A program made the translations under genes and the position numbers. From positions 1 to 19,027 of the forward strand of contig CAMLDY010000047.1 in assembly GCA_946478895.1 (NCBI GenBank): 19,027 bases of DNA, in the 5' to 3' direction. Of the stretch, positions 7,358 through 16,500 are shown piece after piece. The notes under the pieces are model-generated. The model was not told the DNA's origin. It ran no database searches and saw only the letters and a program-made list of their open reading frames with translations. How positions within the stretch are numbered: position 1 is the first letter of the stretch; every line of letters starts with the position of its first letter. The DNA is from an uncultured Gemmatimonadota bacterium (GTDB lineage Bacteria; Gemmatimonadota; Gemmatimonadetes; Gemmatimonadales; Gemmatimonadaceae).

Positions 7358-8642
7358 CCGCCGCCCCAACATCGGCCGCTTGTGGCAGGCGAGTCCGGAT
7401 TCGTACACGCCCTCTCTCTTTGAGGTGAGACGGAAGCCGCAGCATCGCGCACAGCGTCCAGCACCACACACAGCAGGAAATGCGGTCGGGCATGCTCATC
7501 GTCCGCAACATCACAATGGCTACGGCAAATCCCGAAATCGCGACGCTGGCGCGCGTCCTGGGGATCGGCGCCGTCCGCCTCGCCACGACCTGCACGGCGC
7601 GCGGCCCTTCCTCAATCAGGGTGCGTCGGATTGCCACGTCGAGCTCGGCTGGTGTCATCGTCCTCCAGCCTGAAATTCGCATCACGCTCCACGCCGGCGC
7701 CGTGCGTCCCCATCCGTGATTGTCCGATCCTGACACGGTAGCCACGCTGCTCCTGGTAGCGAAGGCGCGTATCATCTGCCGATCCCGACCCGCCTGAGCA
7801 ATTCCTCGCGGAGAGCCATCCGACACCTCGATCCCGGCGACGCGAACGCGCCCGCGAGTCATCTCCGCTGGAACCCGAATCAGGTCGCCCGGCAGTGAAA
7901 GAAGAAGAACAGCAGGCGTCGGATCGTTGTCACGATCAATCGATGCGGGATGCCAGTCGCCCGAGGTTATGTGAGTGCGCAGGGGATCTATCCCAATCAG
8001 AATGGGATGCTCATCTCCATCACGCAGCTCGACTCCCGGAAGCAACGTTGTGCCACTACCGGCCAATCCCGGATTGAAGTTTGCGGCGCTGACCGCACCC
8101 TCCAGAGTGCGGTGATCTGTCACATACGCGGCCGCGAACCCGGCGCTCGAGTGCCACTCGCGGTTTTCTTCTGCGCCGAAGCTCGGCCTCCCGTCGTGCG
8201 ACGCAGAGGTGTGACTGTGAAAATCGATCGCAAGCAATTCGGGATCGCGGAGCGTCAGGGACGCCATGGGTCTCCTGGCGACAAGAGCCAATTCAGCAAG
8301 GCCCAACCCTCCGACAATGAGTCGAAATCCAAGCGTCAGCAGCGGGCGACTTGCGCGACCGCGCCGCGGCGAGCTTCGACGGGCGATGCAGAGGATATAC
8401 GTGATTGCACCGAGCCCCAGGGTGCCCAGGTACTGCGCGGGCGCGAGCAGGGTCAGGGTGTCCAGAATGACCGACGCCGGAGCGAGCAAGTGATAGGCAA
8501 TCGGGAAGTGGAGTGTTCCCGCCGGCACCGCCGCTGGGTTACTGAGGTCAATGAGCGGCGGGAGTGGGAAAATCGACGAGATGGCCAGCACCGTGCTGAC
8601 CGCAATCGGCCAGGTCCAGCGCCGAGACTGCTCCGCCGTCAT
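7347..8642 (-). CDS. Membrane-anchored PHP-domain metal-dependent phosphoesterase-like protein
   Basis: This 431-residue protein combines membrane segments with a PHP domain, the metal-dependent phosphoesterase fold also found in DNA polymerase accessory domains and histidinol phosphatase. The N-terminal part holds about four hydrophobic segments (roughly 11-30, 46-66, 68-87 and 101-121). The PHP motifs follow: IDFHSHTSASHDG (139-151; His142, His144), YVTDH (173-177), PGVEL (202-206; Glu205) and SGSDNHG (304-310; Asp307, His309). A hydrophobic stretch returns at 366-383 and perhaps 388-404, followed by a basic tail. The active site probably faces one side of the inner membrane; the side is not clear. 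It lies 54 bp after the histidine kinase gene on the same strand, so it may be the third gene of that operon. Its 3' end overlaps the convergent amidohydrolase gene by 11 bp. Confidence 0.82.
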   Translation of the reverse strand: MTAEQSRRWTWPIAVSTVLAISSIFPLPPLIDLSNPAAVPAGTLHFPIAYHLLAPASVILDTLTLLAPAQYLGTLGLGAITYILCIARRSSPRRGRASRPLLTLGFRLIVGGLGLAELALVARRPMASLTLRDPELLAIDFHSHTSASHDGRPSFGAEENREWHSSAGFAAAYVTDHRTLEGAVSAANFNPGLAGSGTTLLPGVELRDGDEHPILIGIDPLRTHITSGDWHPASIDRDNDPTPAVLLLSLPGDLIRVPAEMTRGRVRVAGIEVSDGSPRGIAQAGRDRQMIRAFATRSSVATVSGSDNHGWGRTAPAWSVMRISGWRTMTPAELDVAIRRTLIEEGPRAVQVVARRTAPIPRTRASVAISGFAVAIVMLRTMSMPDRISCCVWCWTLCAMLRLPSHLKERGRVRIRTRLPQAADVGAAASV

Positions 8643-8696
8643 GCGCCGGATCCTAGATCGAGCGCCACGATCCGCATTGGGCAGGAACTCGCGTTG

Positions 8697-10010
8697 CTAC
8701 GCGATGGGGTCGGTGTGCGCCCGAGCAGGGAATCTGATCCGAACAGTCGTGCCGTTGCCGGCCTCGGATGTCAGTGCGATATCGGCGCCGTGCTCCCGGG
8801 CGATCCAGTTGGCGATGGACAGCCCGAGTCCGGCGCCATCGGTGCGGCTCCGCGCGGTCTCGCCACGAAAAAATCTCTGAAAAACCATCTCCATCTCGTC
8901 GGTCCTGATGCCTATTCCCGTGTCACGGACAACGATCGTCGGCGCTCCCTGCTGCATTGACACCCCAACACGGACTTCACCTCCGGCGTCGGTGAATTTC
9001 ACTGCGTTGTCGAGGACGATCATGATCAGCTGTCTGACCAGGGTTGGATCTCCCTCGATGGGAGCTTCCTCGAATTCGTCGATGGTCAGATCCACATCCT
9101 TCTGGCGGGCGACGATCCGCGCCGCGCCCGCGGCGTCGAGCGCGATGTCGTCGAGAAAGATCGGCTGCTTCTCGATCTGTCGCTCGCCCGCGTCTGCCCG
9201 CGCGAGTACCAGCAGACTGTCCACGATCCCGCCCAGACGTCGAGCCTCGGCCTCGATGCCGCGCAGAGCATCTACGTAAGTCGACTCTTCACGCGGCTGC
9301 TGGAGCGCAATCTCGGCGCGGGATCGGAGAATGGTGATCGGCGTCCGAAGCTCGTGCGCCGCGTCCGCCATGAATCTTCTCATGAACTCGATCGAGCGCT
9401 CGATTGGCGCGGTGGACTTCCGTACCAGAATGAATCCACCTGCGGCGACCAGAACCAGCGCTGCAAAAGCGAACACCACGAACGCAGTTATCAGATCGGC
9501 GTACTTGTCCTCCAGCTCCTCCTGGTCTGCTACCGCGACCGCGATGAGGTCCCTACCCGAGACGAGCCTGAATTTGACCGCGTGGAGCCTCAGGGTGCTG
9601 TCCGGCGCTATTCCGCGCTGAACGGTCGCCTGGCCATTTGCGGCGGCCTGACGCGCGGCGTCGCGGATCCAGGGATCGGCATCGGCCGGCTTGATCGCGA
9701 CGCCGCTGGTGTCGAGCAGGTAGAGCACCCGGTCGGGAATGTTGAGCTCGTCGACAGCGTCGAGTACCCGCGCGCGTAAGTTCGCGCCCTCCTGCTCGCG
9801 GATCCTCGCGGCGCGTACCAGCTCGAGGGTCGCGTTCCGCAGCGACTGGTCCAGCTGCTCGGACAGCTGGTGGCTGATCGCCGCGAACAATCCGGCGCCG
9901 AGCAGGAAGATTATGAGTGCGAAGGTGGCGACGTACCAGATCGTGAGCCGGAGCCGCAGCCGGACGAGCCGGCGCAGCTCGATTCGCGACGAGCTTCCTT
10001 CAATCGCCAA
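8697..10010 (-). CDS. Membrane sensor histidine kinase of the two-component pair
   Basis: This 437-residue kinase has the classic layout of an OmpR-partner sensor. A basic start (residues 1-22) precedes TM1 (about 24-45). A periplasmic sensor of about 125 residues follows, then TM2 (about 174-196), a short HAMP-like linker and the HisKA motif FMADAAHELRTPITIL (213-228) with phospho-acceptor His219. The ATPase domain has the N box IVLDNAVKFT (Asn335), the G1 box DTGIGI (Asp363), FQRFFRG (F box) and the G2 box GAGLGL (392-397). The start overlaps the response regulator gene by 11 bp, a sign of translational coupling. The stimulus is unknown. The divergent PepSY gene and efflux operon suggest an envelope, cationic-compound or metal signal (inference). 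Confidence 0.93.
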   Translation of the reverse strand: MAIEGSSSRIELRRLVRLRLRLTIWYVATFALIIFLLGAGLFAAISHQLSEQLDQSLRNATLELVRAARIREQEGANLRARVLDAVDELNIPDRVLYLLDTSGVAIKPADADPWIRDAARQAAANGQATVQRGIAPDSTLRLHAVKFRLVSGRDLIAVAVADQEELEDKYADLITAFVVFAFAALVLVAAGGFILVRKSTAPIERSIEFMRRFMADAAHELRTPITILRSRAEIALQQPREESTYVDALRGIEAEARRLGGIVDSLLVLARADAGERQIEKQPIFLDDIALDAAGAARIVARQKDVDLTIDEFEEAPIEGDPTLVRQLIMIVLDNAVKFTDAGGEVRVGVSMQQGAPTIVVRDTGIGIRTDEMEMVFQRFFRGETARSRTDGAGLGLSIANWIAREHGADIALTSEAGNGTTVRIRFPARAHTDPIA

Positions 10011-10668
10011 AACGATATCCGGCGCCGCGCACCGTCTGAATCAGCTTGACCGGATACTCGTCGTCGATCTTGCGGCGGAGGCGTCTGACCAGGACCTCCA
10101 GAACGTTGGTGAATGGATCGTGGTTTTCGTCCCAGACGTGGGCCGTGATCGCGGCCCGATCGACGACCTGTCCGTGGTGCAGCACGAAGAATTCCAGCAA
10201 CGAGAATTCTTTCGCCGTCAGCTCGATCGATTTGCCCGCCCGTCTCACGCGCTGCGCGTCGAGCTCGACTTCGAGGTCCGAGACCTTGAGCGTCTCCGGC
10301 AATGGCGCACCGCGACGCCTGGCAAGCGCCCGCACCCGCGCCAGCAGCTCGCGAAACGCAAACGGCTTGGTGAGATAGTCGTCGGCACCGACGTTCAAGC
10401 CGGTCACGCGATCGTCCACGGTATCGCGCGCGGTCAACATCAGAATCGGCGTCGCGACCTGCGCGGCGCGCAGCTCCTGACAGAGATCGAACCCGCTTCC
10501 GCCCGGCAGCATCACATCCAGCACGATGACATCGAAGCTTCCCAGTGTCGCTTTCGCCTTTCCTTCCGCGTACGTAGCGACCGTCACCACCTGCACGCCG
10601 TTCTCGGCGAAACCGGTCTTGATGATCGATGCCAGGCGCGGATCGTCTTCAACCAATAGAACTCGCAT
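10000..10668 (-). CDS. OmpR/PhoB-family response regulator
   Basis: This 222-residue protein is a full-length OmpR-type regulator. The receiver domain (1-118) has the acidic pair Glu7/Asp8/Asp9, phospho-acceptor Asp51 in VLDVMLPG, Thr79 in MLTARD and Lys101 in YLTKPF. The winged-helix DNA-binding domain (about 125-220) shows ELTAKEFSLLEFF, VWDENHDPFTNVLEVLVRRLRRKID and the terminal TVRGAGYRF. The sequence resembles the CusR/CopR/QseB group, but the target signal cannot be assigned. It is the first gene of the - strand unit, and its 3' end overlaps the kinase gene by 11 bp. It faces the PepSY gene across a shared control region, where it probably binds. Confidence 0.95.
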   Translation of the reverse strand: MRVLLVEDDPRLASIIKTGFAENGVQVVTVATYAEGKAKATLGSFDVIVLDVMLPGGSGFDLCQELRAAQVATPILMLTARDTVDDRVTGLNVGADDYLTKPFAFRELLARVRALARRRGAPLPETLKVSDLEVELDAQRVRRAGKSIELTAKEFSLLEFFVLHHGQVVDRAAITAHVWDENHDPFTNVLEVLVRRLRRKIDDEYPVKLIQTVRGAGYRFGD

Positions 10669-10684
10669 GGCGCCAATCTAAAGC

Positions 10685-10713
10685 TTGCGCGTAGAAGAGC
10701 TACAACCTGTAAT
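10685..10713 (+). promoter_or_regulatory. Putative sigma70-type promoter of the PepSY gene
   Basis: TTGCGC (10685-10690), a 17-base spacer and TGTAAT (10708-10713) make a plausible promoter. The -10 box matches the consensus at five of six positions; the -35 box is weak, as expected if an activator helps. Transcription would start near 10720, giving a leader of about 80 bases before the ATG at 10799. This is read from the sequence only. Confidence 0.4.
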
Positions 10714-10727
10714 CATGACGACAGGTT
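10704..10727. promoter_or_regulatory. Inverted repeat in the response regulator/PepSY divergent region
   Basis: AACCTGT (10704-10710) and ACAGGTT (10721-10727) form a perfect inverted repeat with a ten-base spacer. It lies in the 130-bp gap between the regulator start (10668) and the PepSY start (10799). The left arm overlaps the putative PepSY -10 box. The arrangement suits an operator for the divergent regulator, although OmpR-type proteins more often bind direct repeats. Confidence 0.5.
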
Positions 10728-10798
10728 TCGCACCTATGATTCCCGTGAAATGCGGCAACGCACGAGCGTGCGTAGCTCAAAACATCGAAGGAGGAAGC

Positions 10799-11227
10799 AT
10801 GAAGAGAGTCATGGCGGTGGCGCTGGCCATCGCTGCTACCGCGGCGGTTGCGGGTGCACAGGGAACTGCCAAGACCAGCAAGACCGCGGCGAAGACGACG
10901 ATGCAGGCGACCAGGTCGACGAAGCCACACAAGAAAGTGAAGACTGTCGAGACGCAGGCGACGCTGCAGAAAGAGGCAAAGATCACCGAGGCGGCCGCCC
11001 GCGCGACGGCCCTCAAGGAAGTGCCAAACGGCACCGTGAAGTCGAGCGAGCTGGAGCGGGAGAAGGGAAAGCTGATTTACTCCTACGACATCACCGTGCC
11101 GGGAAAGTCCGGGGTCGAGGAAGTGAACGTCAGCGCGATCGACGGCTCGATAGTCGGGAAGATGCACGAGTCCGCCAGGACGGAGAAGAAGGAAGCGGCA
11201 AAGGAAAAGACGGCCGCCAAGAAGTAG
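10799..11227 (+). CDS. Secreted PepSY-domain protein with Lys/Ala-rich ends
   Basis: This 142-residue protein has a Sec signal peptide (1-20, MKRVMAVALAIAATAAVAGA before Gln21). A PepSY-like domain follows at about 60-120: ITEAAARATALKEVPNGTVKSSELEREKGKLIYSYDI, then EEVNVSAIDGSIV. PepSY domains are thought to inhibit proteases or to act as periplasmic modulators, and small ones are often found next to two-component systems. The flanks are unusual: residues 22-58 and 124-142 are almost entirely Lys, Thr, Ala and Glu, giving a very basic linker and tail. The ATG at 10799 has a strong Shine-Dalgarno AAGGAGGAAG (10788-10797). The gene is divergent from the response regulator and may be its target or a feedback partner of the kinase sensor domain (inference). 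Confidence 0.85.
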   Translation: MKRVMAVALAIAATAAVAGAQGTAKTSKTAAKTTMQATRSTKPHKKVKTVETQATLQKEAKITEAAARATALKEVPNGTVKSSELEREKGKLIYSYDITVPGKSGVEEVNVSAIDGSIVGKMHESARTEKKEAAKEKTAAKK

Positions 11228-11261
11228 CCGCGCGCGAATTACGCGGCGACGTCAAGAGGAA

Positions 11262-11304
11262 CGCGGGTGGGTTGGAGCGCCGGATGCGCTCCAACCCACC
11301 CGCG
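11262..11304. terminator. Perfect 19-bp hairpin between PepSY gene and efflux operon
   Basis: Bases 11262-11280 and 11286-11304 are exact reverse complements around a five-base loop. The stem is very GC-rich. It follows the PepSY stop by 34 bp and ends 28 bp before the likely start of the outer-membrane factor gene. No U-tract follows, so it may be an attenuator or RNA-stability element rather than a full intrinsic terminator. Confidence 0.6.
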
Positions 11305-11332
11305 CTTGCGTCTGGTCGGCGTAAATTTCCTG

Positions 11333-12523
11333 ATGCGCTTTTTCACCCTCGCCGCTGGAATTGCCTGTCTGCCACCAGCTCTCCTTGGCCAGACACCAGT
11401 CACCCGAGAGCAAGCGGTGGAATCAGCGATGAGCCAGGGACCGCGCGCCGCTCTCGCCCGCGCCGACACCATGGTTGGCGCCGCGCAGCTGCTGGCCGCG
11501 CGACAGCTCGAGAATCCAAGCCTCGGCCTGACCTACTCGAAATCTGTCCCGCGTTATCACGAGATACTCGATCTGCCCATCGATATCTTCGGGGTCCGCT
11601 CAGCGCGCATTGGCTCTGCCGGGGCGGCGAGATTGGCCAGCCGCTATCGCTTTGCCTTTGAGCAGGCCGCGGCAGCCCTCGACGCGGACACCACCTACAC
11701 CCGTGCCCTCGCATCGCGTGAGCACCTCCGCCTTTCGCAGAGAAATGCCAGAGATGCCGACAGCCTCAGACGGATGGCGGTTCTTCGCCGCGACGCTGGT
11801 GACGCGAGCGAGCTCGACGTTCTTCTTGCGAATGTCAATGCCGGTCAGGCCGAGAACCAGGCTGCCGTCGATTCGCTCGGCTACGTCTCAGCGCTATTCG
11901 ATCTGCAGACGATCATGGGCTTCGACAGCGCAAGAGTCACGGTCGCTCCGGTGGACTCGTTGACCCTCCCACCCGCCATCTCAGACTCACTGGTCGTCAC
12001 CGATCTGCCGATTGCAGCCGCCGAGCAGGGTCTGAGAGCAGCGGATCTCGCCCTGCGCGCCGAGCGACGCGGGATCTTCACTCCGTTGAGCGTTCAGGCT
12101 GGAGTAGAGCATGGGGATCCCTCCGAGCCTGGCGTGCTTCCAACCTTTGGCGTTTCGATCCCGCTGCCACTGCTGAATCGAAATCGCGGCGCCATAGCTC
12201 AAGCGACCGCTGAGCGGGACCGTGCTGTCGCGGAGCTCGCGCTCGTTCGCCTCGAGACCCGGGCGGCGATCGGGCGCGCGACGAGGGCGCGCGCGCTGGC
12301 CCTCGAGCGAATCCGGCGGGACCGCCTGCTCCTCGAGAACGCCGATCGTATTGCCGCGATGTCACTCACCGCGTACCGTGAAGGCGCGGAAGGGCTGCCT
12401 GCGGTTCTCGAGGCGCAGCGCAATGCGCGCGAGATCGTGTCGCATTACATCGACGACGTCGCCGAGGCGTGGATCGCGACTGCCACGCTCCGTCTGTACA
12501 ACCTCGGTCCAGGCATGCGATGA
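11333..12523 (+). CDS. TolC-family outer-membrane efflux protein
   Basis: With ATG 11333 as start, this 396-residue protein begins with a signal peptide (MRFFTLAAGIACLPPALLG before Gln20). The rest is long amphipathic helices rich in Ala, Arg and Leu, as in the TolC/CzcC outer-membrane factors. These trimers form a beta-barrel and a periplasmic channel. Family-like stretches are VTREQAVESAM near the start, the ENPSLGLTYS strand, and the second repeat with FGVSIPLPLLNRNRGAIAQA, a hallmark of the CzcC-like group. The frame is open back to 11267, inside the hairpin, but that start gives no signal peptide. No clear Shine-Dalgarno sequence precedes ATG 11333. The stop overlaps the next gene's start as ATGA. 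It is the first gene of the efflux operon. Confidence 0.88.
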   Translation: MRFFTLAAGIACLPPALLGQTPVTREQAVESAMSQGPRAALARADTMVGAAQLLAARQLENPSLGLTYSKSVPRYHEILDLPIDIFGVRSARIGSAGAARLASRYRFAFEQAAAALDADTTYTRALASREHLRLSQRNARDADSLRRMAVLRRDAGDASELDVLLANVNAGQAENQAAVDSLGYVSALFDLQTIMGFDSARVTVAPVDSLTLPPAISDSLVVTDLPIAAAEQGLRAADLALRAERRGIFTPLSVQAGVEHGDPSEPGVLPTFGVSIPLPLLNRNRGAIAQATAERDRAVAELALVRLETRAAIGRATRARALALERIRRDRLLLENADRIAAMSLTAYREGAEGLPAVLEAQRNAREIVSHYIDDVAEAWIATATLRLYNLGPGMR

Positions 12524-13551
12524 AGACTTTCGCCATCGGCGTCATCATCACCCTGCTCAGCGCCTGTCACTCCGGCGAGACGACTGAGGAAACAGCCGCA
12601 CTCGTCCAGGTGAAGACGGCAGTCGCGACCATCCAGCCGTTCGCCGAAGTGGTCAGCTCGATCGGGACGGTCAGCGCGCGGAGCGGGCACGTCGCATCGC
12701 TGAGCGCACCCGCGCCGGCACGCATCGCCACGGTTTACGTGTCGCAGGGACAGAGCGTCAAGGCCGGAGCGCCATTGGTGGCGTTCGAGCAGGCTCCGTT
12801 CGTTGCCGCAGCGCAGAGTGCCGACGCCGCCCTGACCGCGGCCGAACGCAACTACGAGCGCGCGCGCCGGCTCGTCGATGCCGGCATCTCACCATCGAAG
12901 GACGCCGACCAGGCCGCGACGGAGCTCGCGCAGGCGCGCGCCGCAGCGGCTGTCGCGCGTCGTTCCGCCCAGCTTGCCACCCTGCGCAGTCCTATCTCCG
13001 GTGTAGTAACGAAGCTGAACGCTCCGCTCGGCGGGTCCGTCGATGTGAGCCAGCCGATCGTGGAGGTCGCGGATCTGACCGCGCTGGACATCATCTTCAA
13101 CGTCTCCCCGACCGACGCGGCGCGAATCGCGCCGGGCGCGTCGGTCACTCTCAGCGCGGGCGAGAGCGCGAAAGGGGAGCCGCTCGGCGTCGGTCACGTC
13201 GTGGATGTCGGTGGCGCGGTCGACTCCGCGACACGAACCGTTCCTGTCCGCGCCCAGGCGCCTCCAACCGCGCGTCCGCTCAGAATTGGCGAAACGATTT
13301 TCGGGCAGATCGCGACAGCAGTCCAGCCGCGCGCGATCGTGGTACCGGTGGCGGCGCTCGTCCCCGTAGGCGATGGGTTCAACGTCTTTGTCGTGACACC
13401 CGGCAACATTGCGCGAGCGCGCAAAGTCACCGTCGGACGACGCACCACGACGAGCGCCGAGATAACCTCCGGTCTGGCGGCAGGTGAGACGGTCGTAACC
13501 GAGGGCGCGTACGGTCTGGAGGACAGCGTAAAGGTAAGCCAGGTCAGATAG
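12520..13551 (+). CDS. RND efflux membrane-fusion (periplasmic adaptor) lipoprotein
   Basis: This 343-residue adaptor links the inner-membrane pump to the outer-membrane channel. It has a lipoprotein signal, MKTFAIGVIITLLSAC, with a perfect LSAC lipobox (Cys16). Two lipoyl-like half-motifs flank the hairpin: ARIATVYVSQGQSVKAGAPLVAFE (about 67-90) and LRSPISGVVTKLNAPLGGSVDVSQPIVEVADL (155-186). The coiled-coil hairpin lies between, at about 95-152. Beta-barrel and membrane-proximal strands follow, including the IVVPVAALVPVGDGFNVFVV region typical of the family. The start ATG overlaps the preceding stop by four bases (ATGA), so translation is coupled. I see no His- or Met-rich metal-binding segment. 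Confidence 0.92.
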   Translation: MKTFAIGVIITLLSACHSGETTEETAALVQVKTAVATIQPFAEVVSSIGTVSARSGHVASLSAPAPARIATVYVSQGQSVKAGAPLVAFEQAPFVAAAQSADAALTAAERNYERARRLVDAGISPSKDADQAATELAQARAAAAVARRSAQLATLRSPISGVVTKLNAPLGGSVDVSQPIVEVADLTALDIIFNVSPTDAARIAPGASVTLSAGESAKGEPLGVGHVVDVGGAVDSATRTVPVRAQAPPTARPLRIGETIFGQIATAVQPRAIVVPVAALVPVGDGFNVFVVTPGNIARARKVTVGRRTTTSAEITSGLAAGETVVTEGAYGLEDSVKVSQVR

Positions 13552-16500
13552 TGAAATCGCTCTTCGACGGACTCGCCGCCCAGCGCCGCTTTGTCTACCT
13601 GATCGTCGCCCTGCTAAGTGCCGCCGGCATCTACACGGCCCTGCGACTCCCATCTGCCATCTATCCTGAGCTCGCTTTTCCACGCGTTCTGATCGTAGCT
13701 CAGGGATCCTCTCTCGGTGCGCGGCAGATGCTCTTCTCGGTGACGCGACCGATCGAAGAGGCGGTGAGCATCGTACCCGGCGTGACCCGCGTAAAGTCGC
13801 GCACCATCCGCGGCGCCGATGAGATCAGCGTCACGTTCTCCGACAACACAGAGATGACTTACGCGCTGCAACAAGTGCAGGCGCGCGTAAACCAGGTGAG
13901 GGGCACTCTCCCAGCCGAGCTCGACATCGAAGTCGAGCGGATGACACCGTCGCTGTTTCCGATTCTGTCGTACAATCTCGAGGGTGGAGACCCAGCCGAT
14001 CTCTACGACATCGCCCGATACCAGCTGAAACCGCTGATCTCGCGCGTGCCCGGAGTCGGCCGCGTCGATGTGCAGGGGAGCGACGTACGCGAAGTCGAGG
14101 TCGTCGCCGATCCCGCGCGGCTCGCCGCGCAGCGCCTCACCTACGACGATCTCGCGAACGCCATTCGCGATGCGACCGGCGTCAGCGCGATCGGCCGACT
14201 GCCGCAGGACTACAAGCAGTACCTCATCGTGGCCGCGCAGGAGGCGCACACGCCCGAGGACATAGCGTCGATCGTCGTCGCCCACGGGTTGCGCGTGCGC
14301 GATGTCGCGACGGTAAGTCTAGGCACGGAAGATCACGTGCGGATCATCGCCGGCGACGGAAAGCCGGCCGCGCTGATCAACATTACCCGTCAGCCTGGTG
14401 GAAATACCCTCGGGATAGTCGACAGCGTTGCCAGTCTGGCGAAATCCGTCGGCGGCTCGCTCCCGCGCGGAGTCAGGCTCAAGCCGGTCTACGATCAGGG
14501 CGCGCTCGTCAGGGACGCCATCAAGTCGGTGCGTGACGCGATGATCATCGGCGCCATTCTCGCGGTCATGATCCTCCTCCTCTTCCTGCACCACGCGCGC
14601 ATCACCGCGATCAGCGCATCGTCGATCCCGCTGACGCTGGCCATCAGTGTTTTCGCGATGTCTCTACTCGGCCAGACCTTCAACCTGATGACGCTCGGTG
14701 CGATGGCGATCGCGATCGGTCTCGTGATCGACGACTCGGTCGTGATCACCGAGAACATCGTGCGACACCTCGGGGTCAACTCCAATCGCCACGAGGCGAT
14801 TCGTGATGCGCTGAACGAGCTGATCTGGCCGGTGACGACCTCGACCCTGACCACCGTGGTCGTGTTTCTGCCTTTGCGGCTGTTGACCGGTGTCGTGGGT
14901 CAGTTCTTCGCGGCGCTCTCCATCACCCTTACCATTGCGGTACTCGTTTCGCTCGTTCTGGCGGTGACCATCATCCCGCTGATGGCGGACCAGTTTCTCA
15001 CCGCGGCCGACGCGGACACGACCGAATTCGAGCGCGCGGTTGAGCCGTCACGAGCCGGCTTTGCGGGATCGATGCGCCGCATACGTGACTCACTGGATGC
15101 GCTGTCGGTGCGGTACGAGCGGTCGCTGGCGCAGGTACTGTCCCACCCGCGGCGGATGCTCGCCGCCGCCGCTGTCCTCGTCGTTGCCGGCCTCATCGCC
15201 CAGCGATTCGTCGGAACGGGCTTTCTCCCTGAGATGGACGAGGGGGCGTTCGTGCTCGACTACTTCACTCCCGGGGGTACCGCGCTCGCCGAGACCGATC
15301 GCCAGATTCACATCGTTGAAGAGATTCTCGCGAAGACGCCCGAGATCGAGGGCACTTCACGTCGGACCGGCGCCGAGCTTGGACTTTTTGCTACGGAGCA
15401 GAACACCGGCGACATCGTAGCGCGTCTGACGCCACCCGGGAAGCGATCGCGCTCCATCTTCGACGTCATCGACGATGTTCGCGCAAAAGTCGAGGCCGCC
15501 GTTCCCAGGCTGCGGATTGAGTTCGTGCAGATCCTTTCCGATGTGATCAACGATCTGGCGGGCGCAGCGCGCCCGGTGGAGATAAAGCTCTACGGACCCG
15601 ATCTCGACCGTCTCGAGAGCTACGCGCGGAGCGTTGAGCCGAAAATCTCGGAGATTCCCGGCGTCGAGGATCTCTACAATGGGGTCAGCGAGCCGAGTGC
15701 GGAGCTCGACATGCATGTGAACGAGGCCGAGGCAAATCGCGTCGGCCTGACGCCACAGGCGATCGCCAACGCTGCCATGTCGGCGTTGCTCGGCGCGCCG
15801 GCCGGCGAGGTACGACTCGAGGACAGGTCCATCGGAGTGAGAGTTCGCGCGCCTGATACCGTCCGCTACAACGCGTCGCAGCTCACCGTGCTACCGATCG
15901 TTTCGACGCAAACCGGGGCTCCCGTGCCGCTGGGTACGCTCGCGACCTTCGAGCCCGTGGAGACCCGCGCCGAGCTGTTGCGCGAGAATCAGCAGCAGAT
16001 GATCGCCATGACCTCTGACGTCAGCGACCGCTCCCTGGGCGACGTGATGAAGGACGTGAAAGAGGTTTTGCGCAAGCAGCCACCCCCCGCGTCGATCCGG
16101 CTCGAGCTGGGCGGGCAGTACGCCAGTCAGCAGGAAGCGTTTCGCGGGCTGCTGCTGGTGCTCGGCCTCGCCGCCGCGAGCGTCGTCGCGGTCATGGTGC
16201 TGCAATTCCAGTCGTTCGTCGAACCGCTGATTGTGCTTTTGGCGGCACCCCTCTCGTTCGTTGGCGCGGTCGGACTCCTGCTCGTCACAGGTACTCCGCT
16301 GAACGTGTCGTCGTTCATGGGACTGATCCTGCTCGTCGGGCTGATCGTCAAGAACGGAATCATCCTGCTGGACTTCACGCGCCGCCGGATGTTGGCGGCC
16401 AATCTGCCACTGGCGACGGCGATCACCGAGGCGGCGCGCGTCCGCCTGCGCCCGATTCTGATGACGACGCTGTGCACGCTGTTCGGTCTGTTGCCCCTGG

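Noticed and set aside
7950..8960. Open frame of 336 codons on the + strand
   Set aside because: It runs antisense across the PHP gene and the end of the kinase gene, and its composition is Arg/Gln-rich shadow coding without motifs.
11267..11332. Upstream start of the outer-membrane factor inside the hairpin
   Set aside because: It would place 22 non-signal residues before the signal peptide, and the start codon would be buried in a perfect stem.
10750..11661. Open frame of 303 codons on the + strand
   Set aside because: It is an out-of-frame reading of the PepSY gene and the start of the outer-membrane factor gene, and crosses the hairpin.
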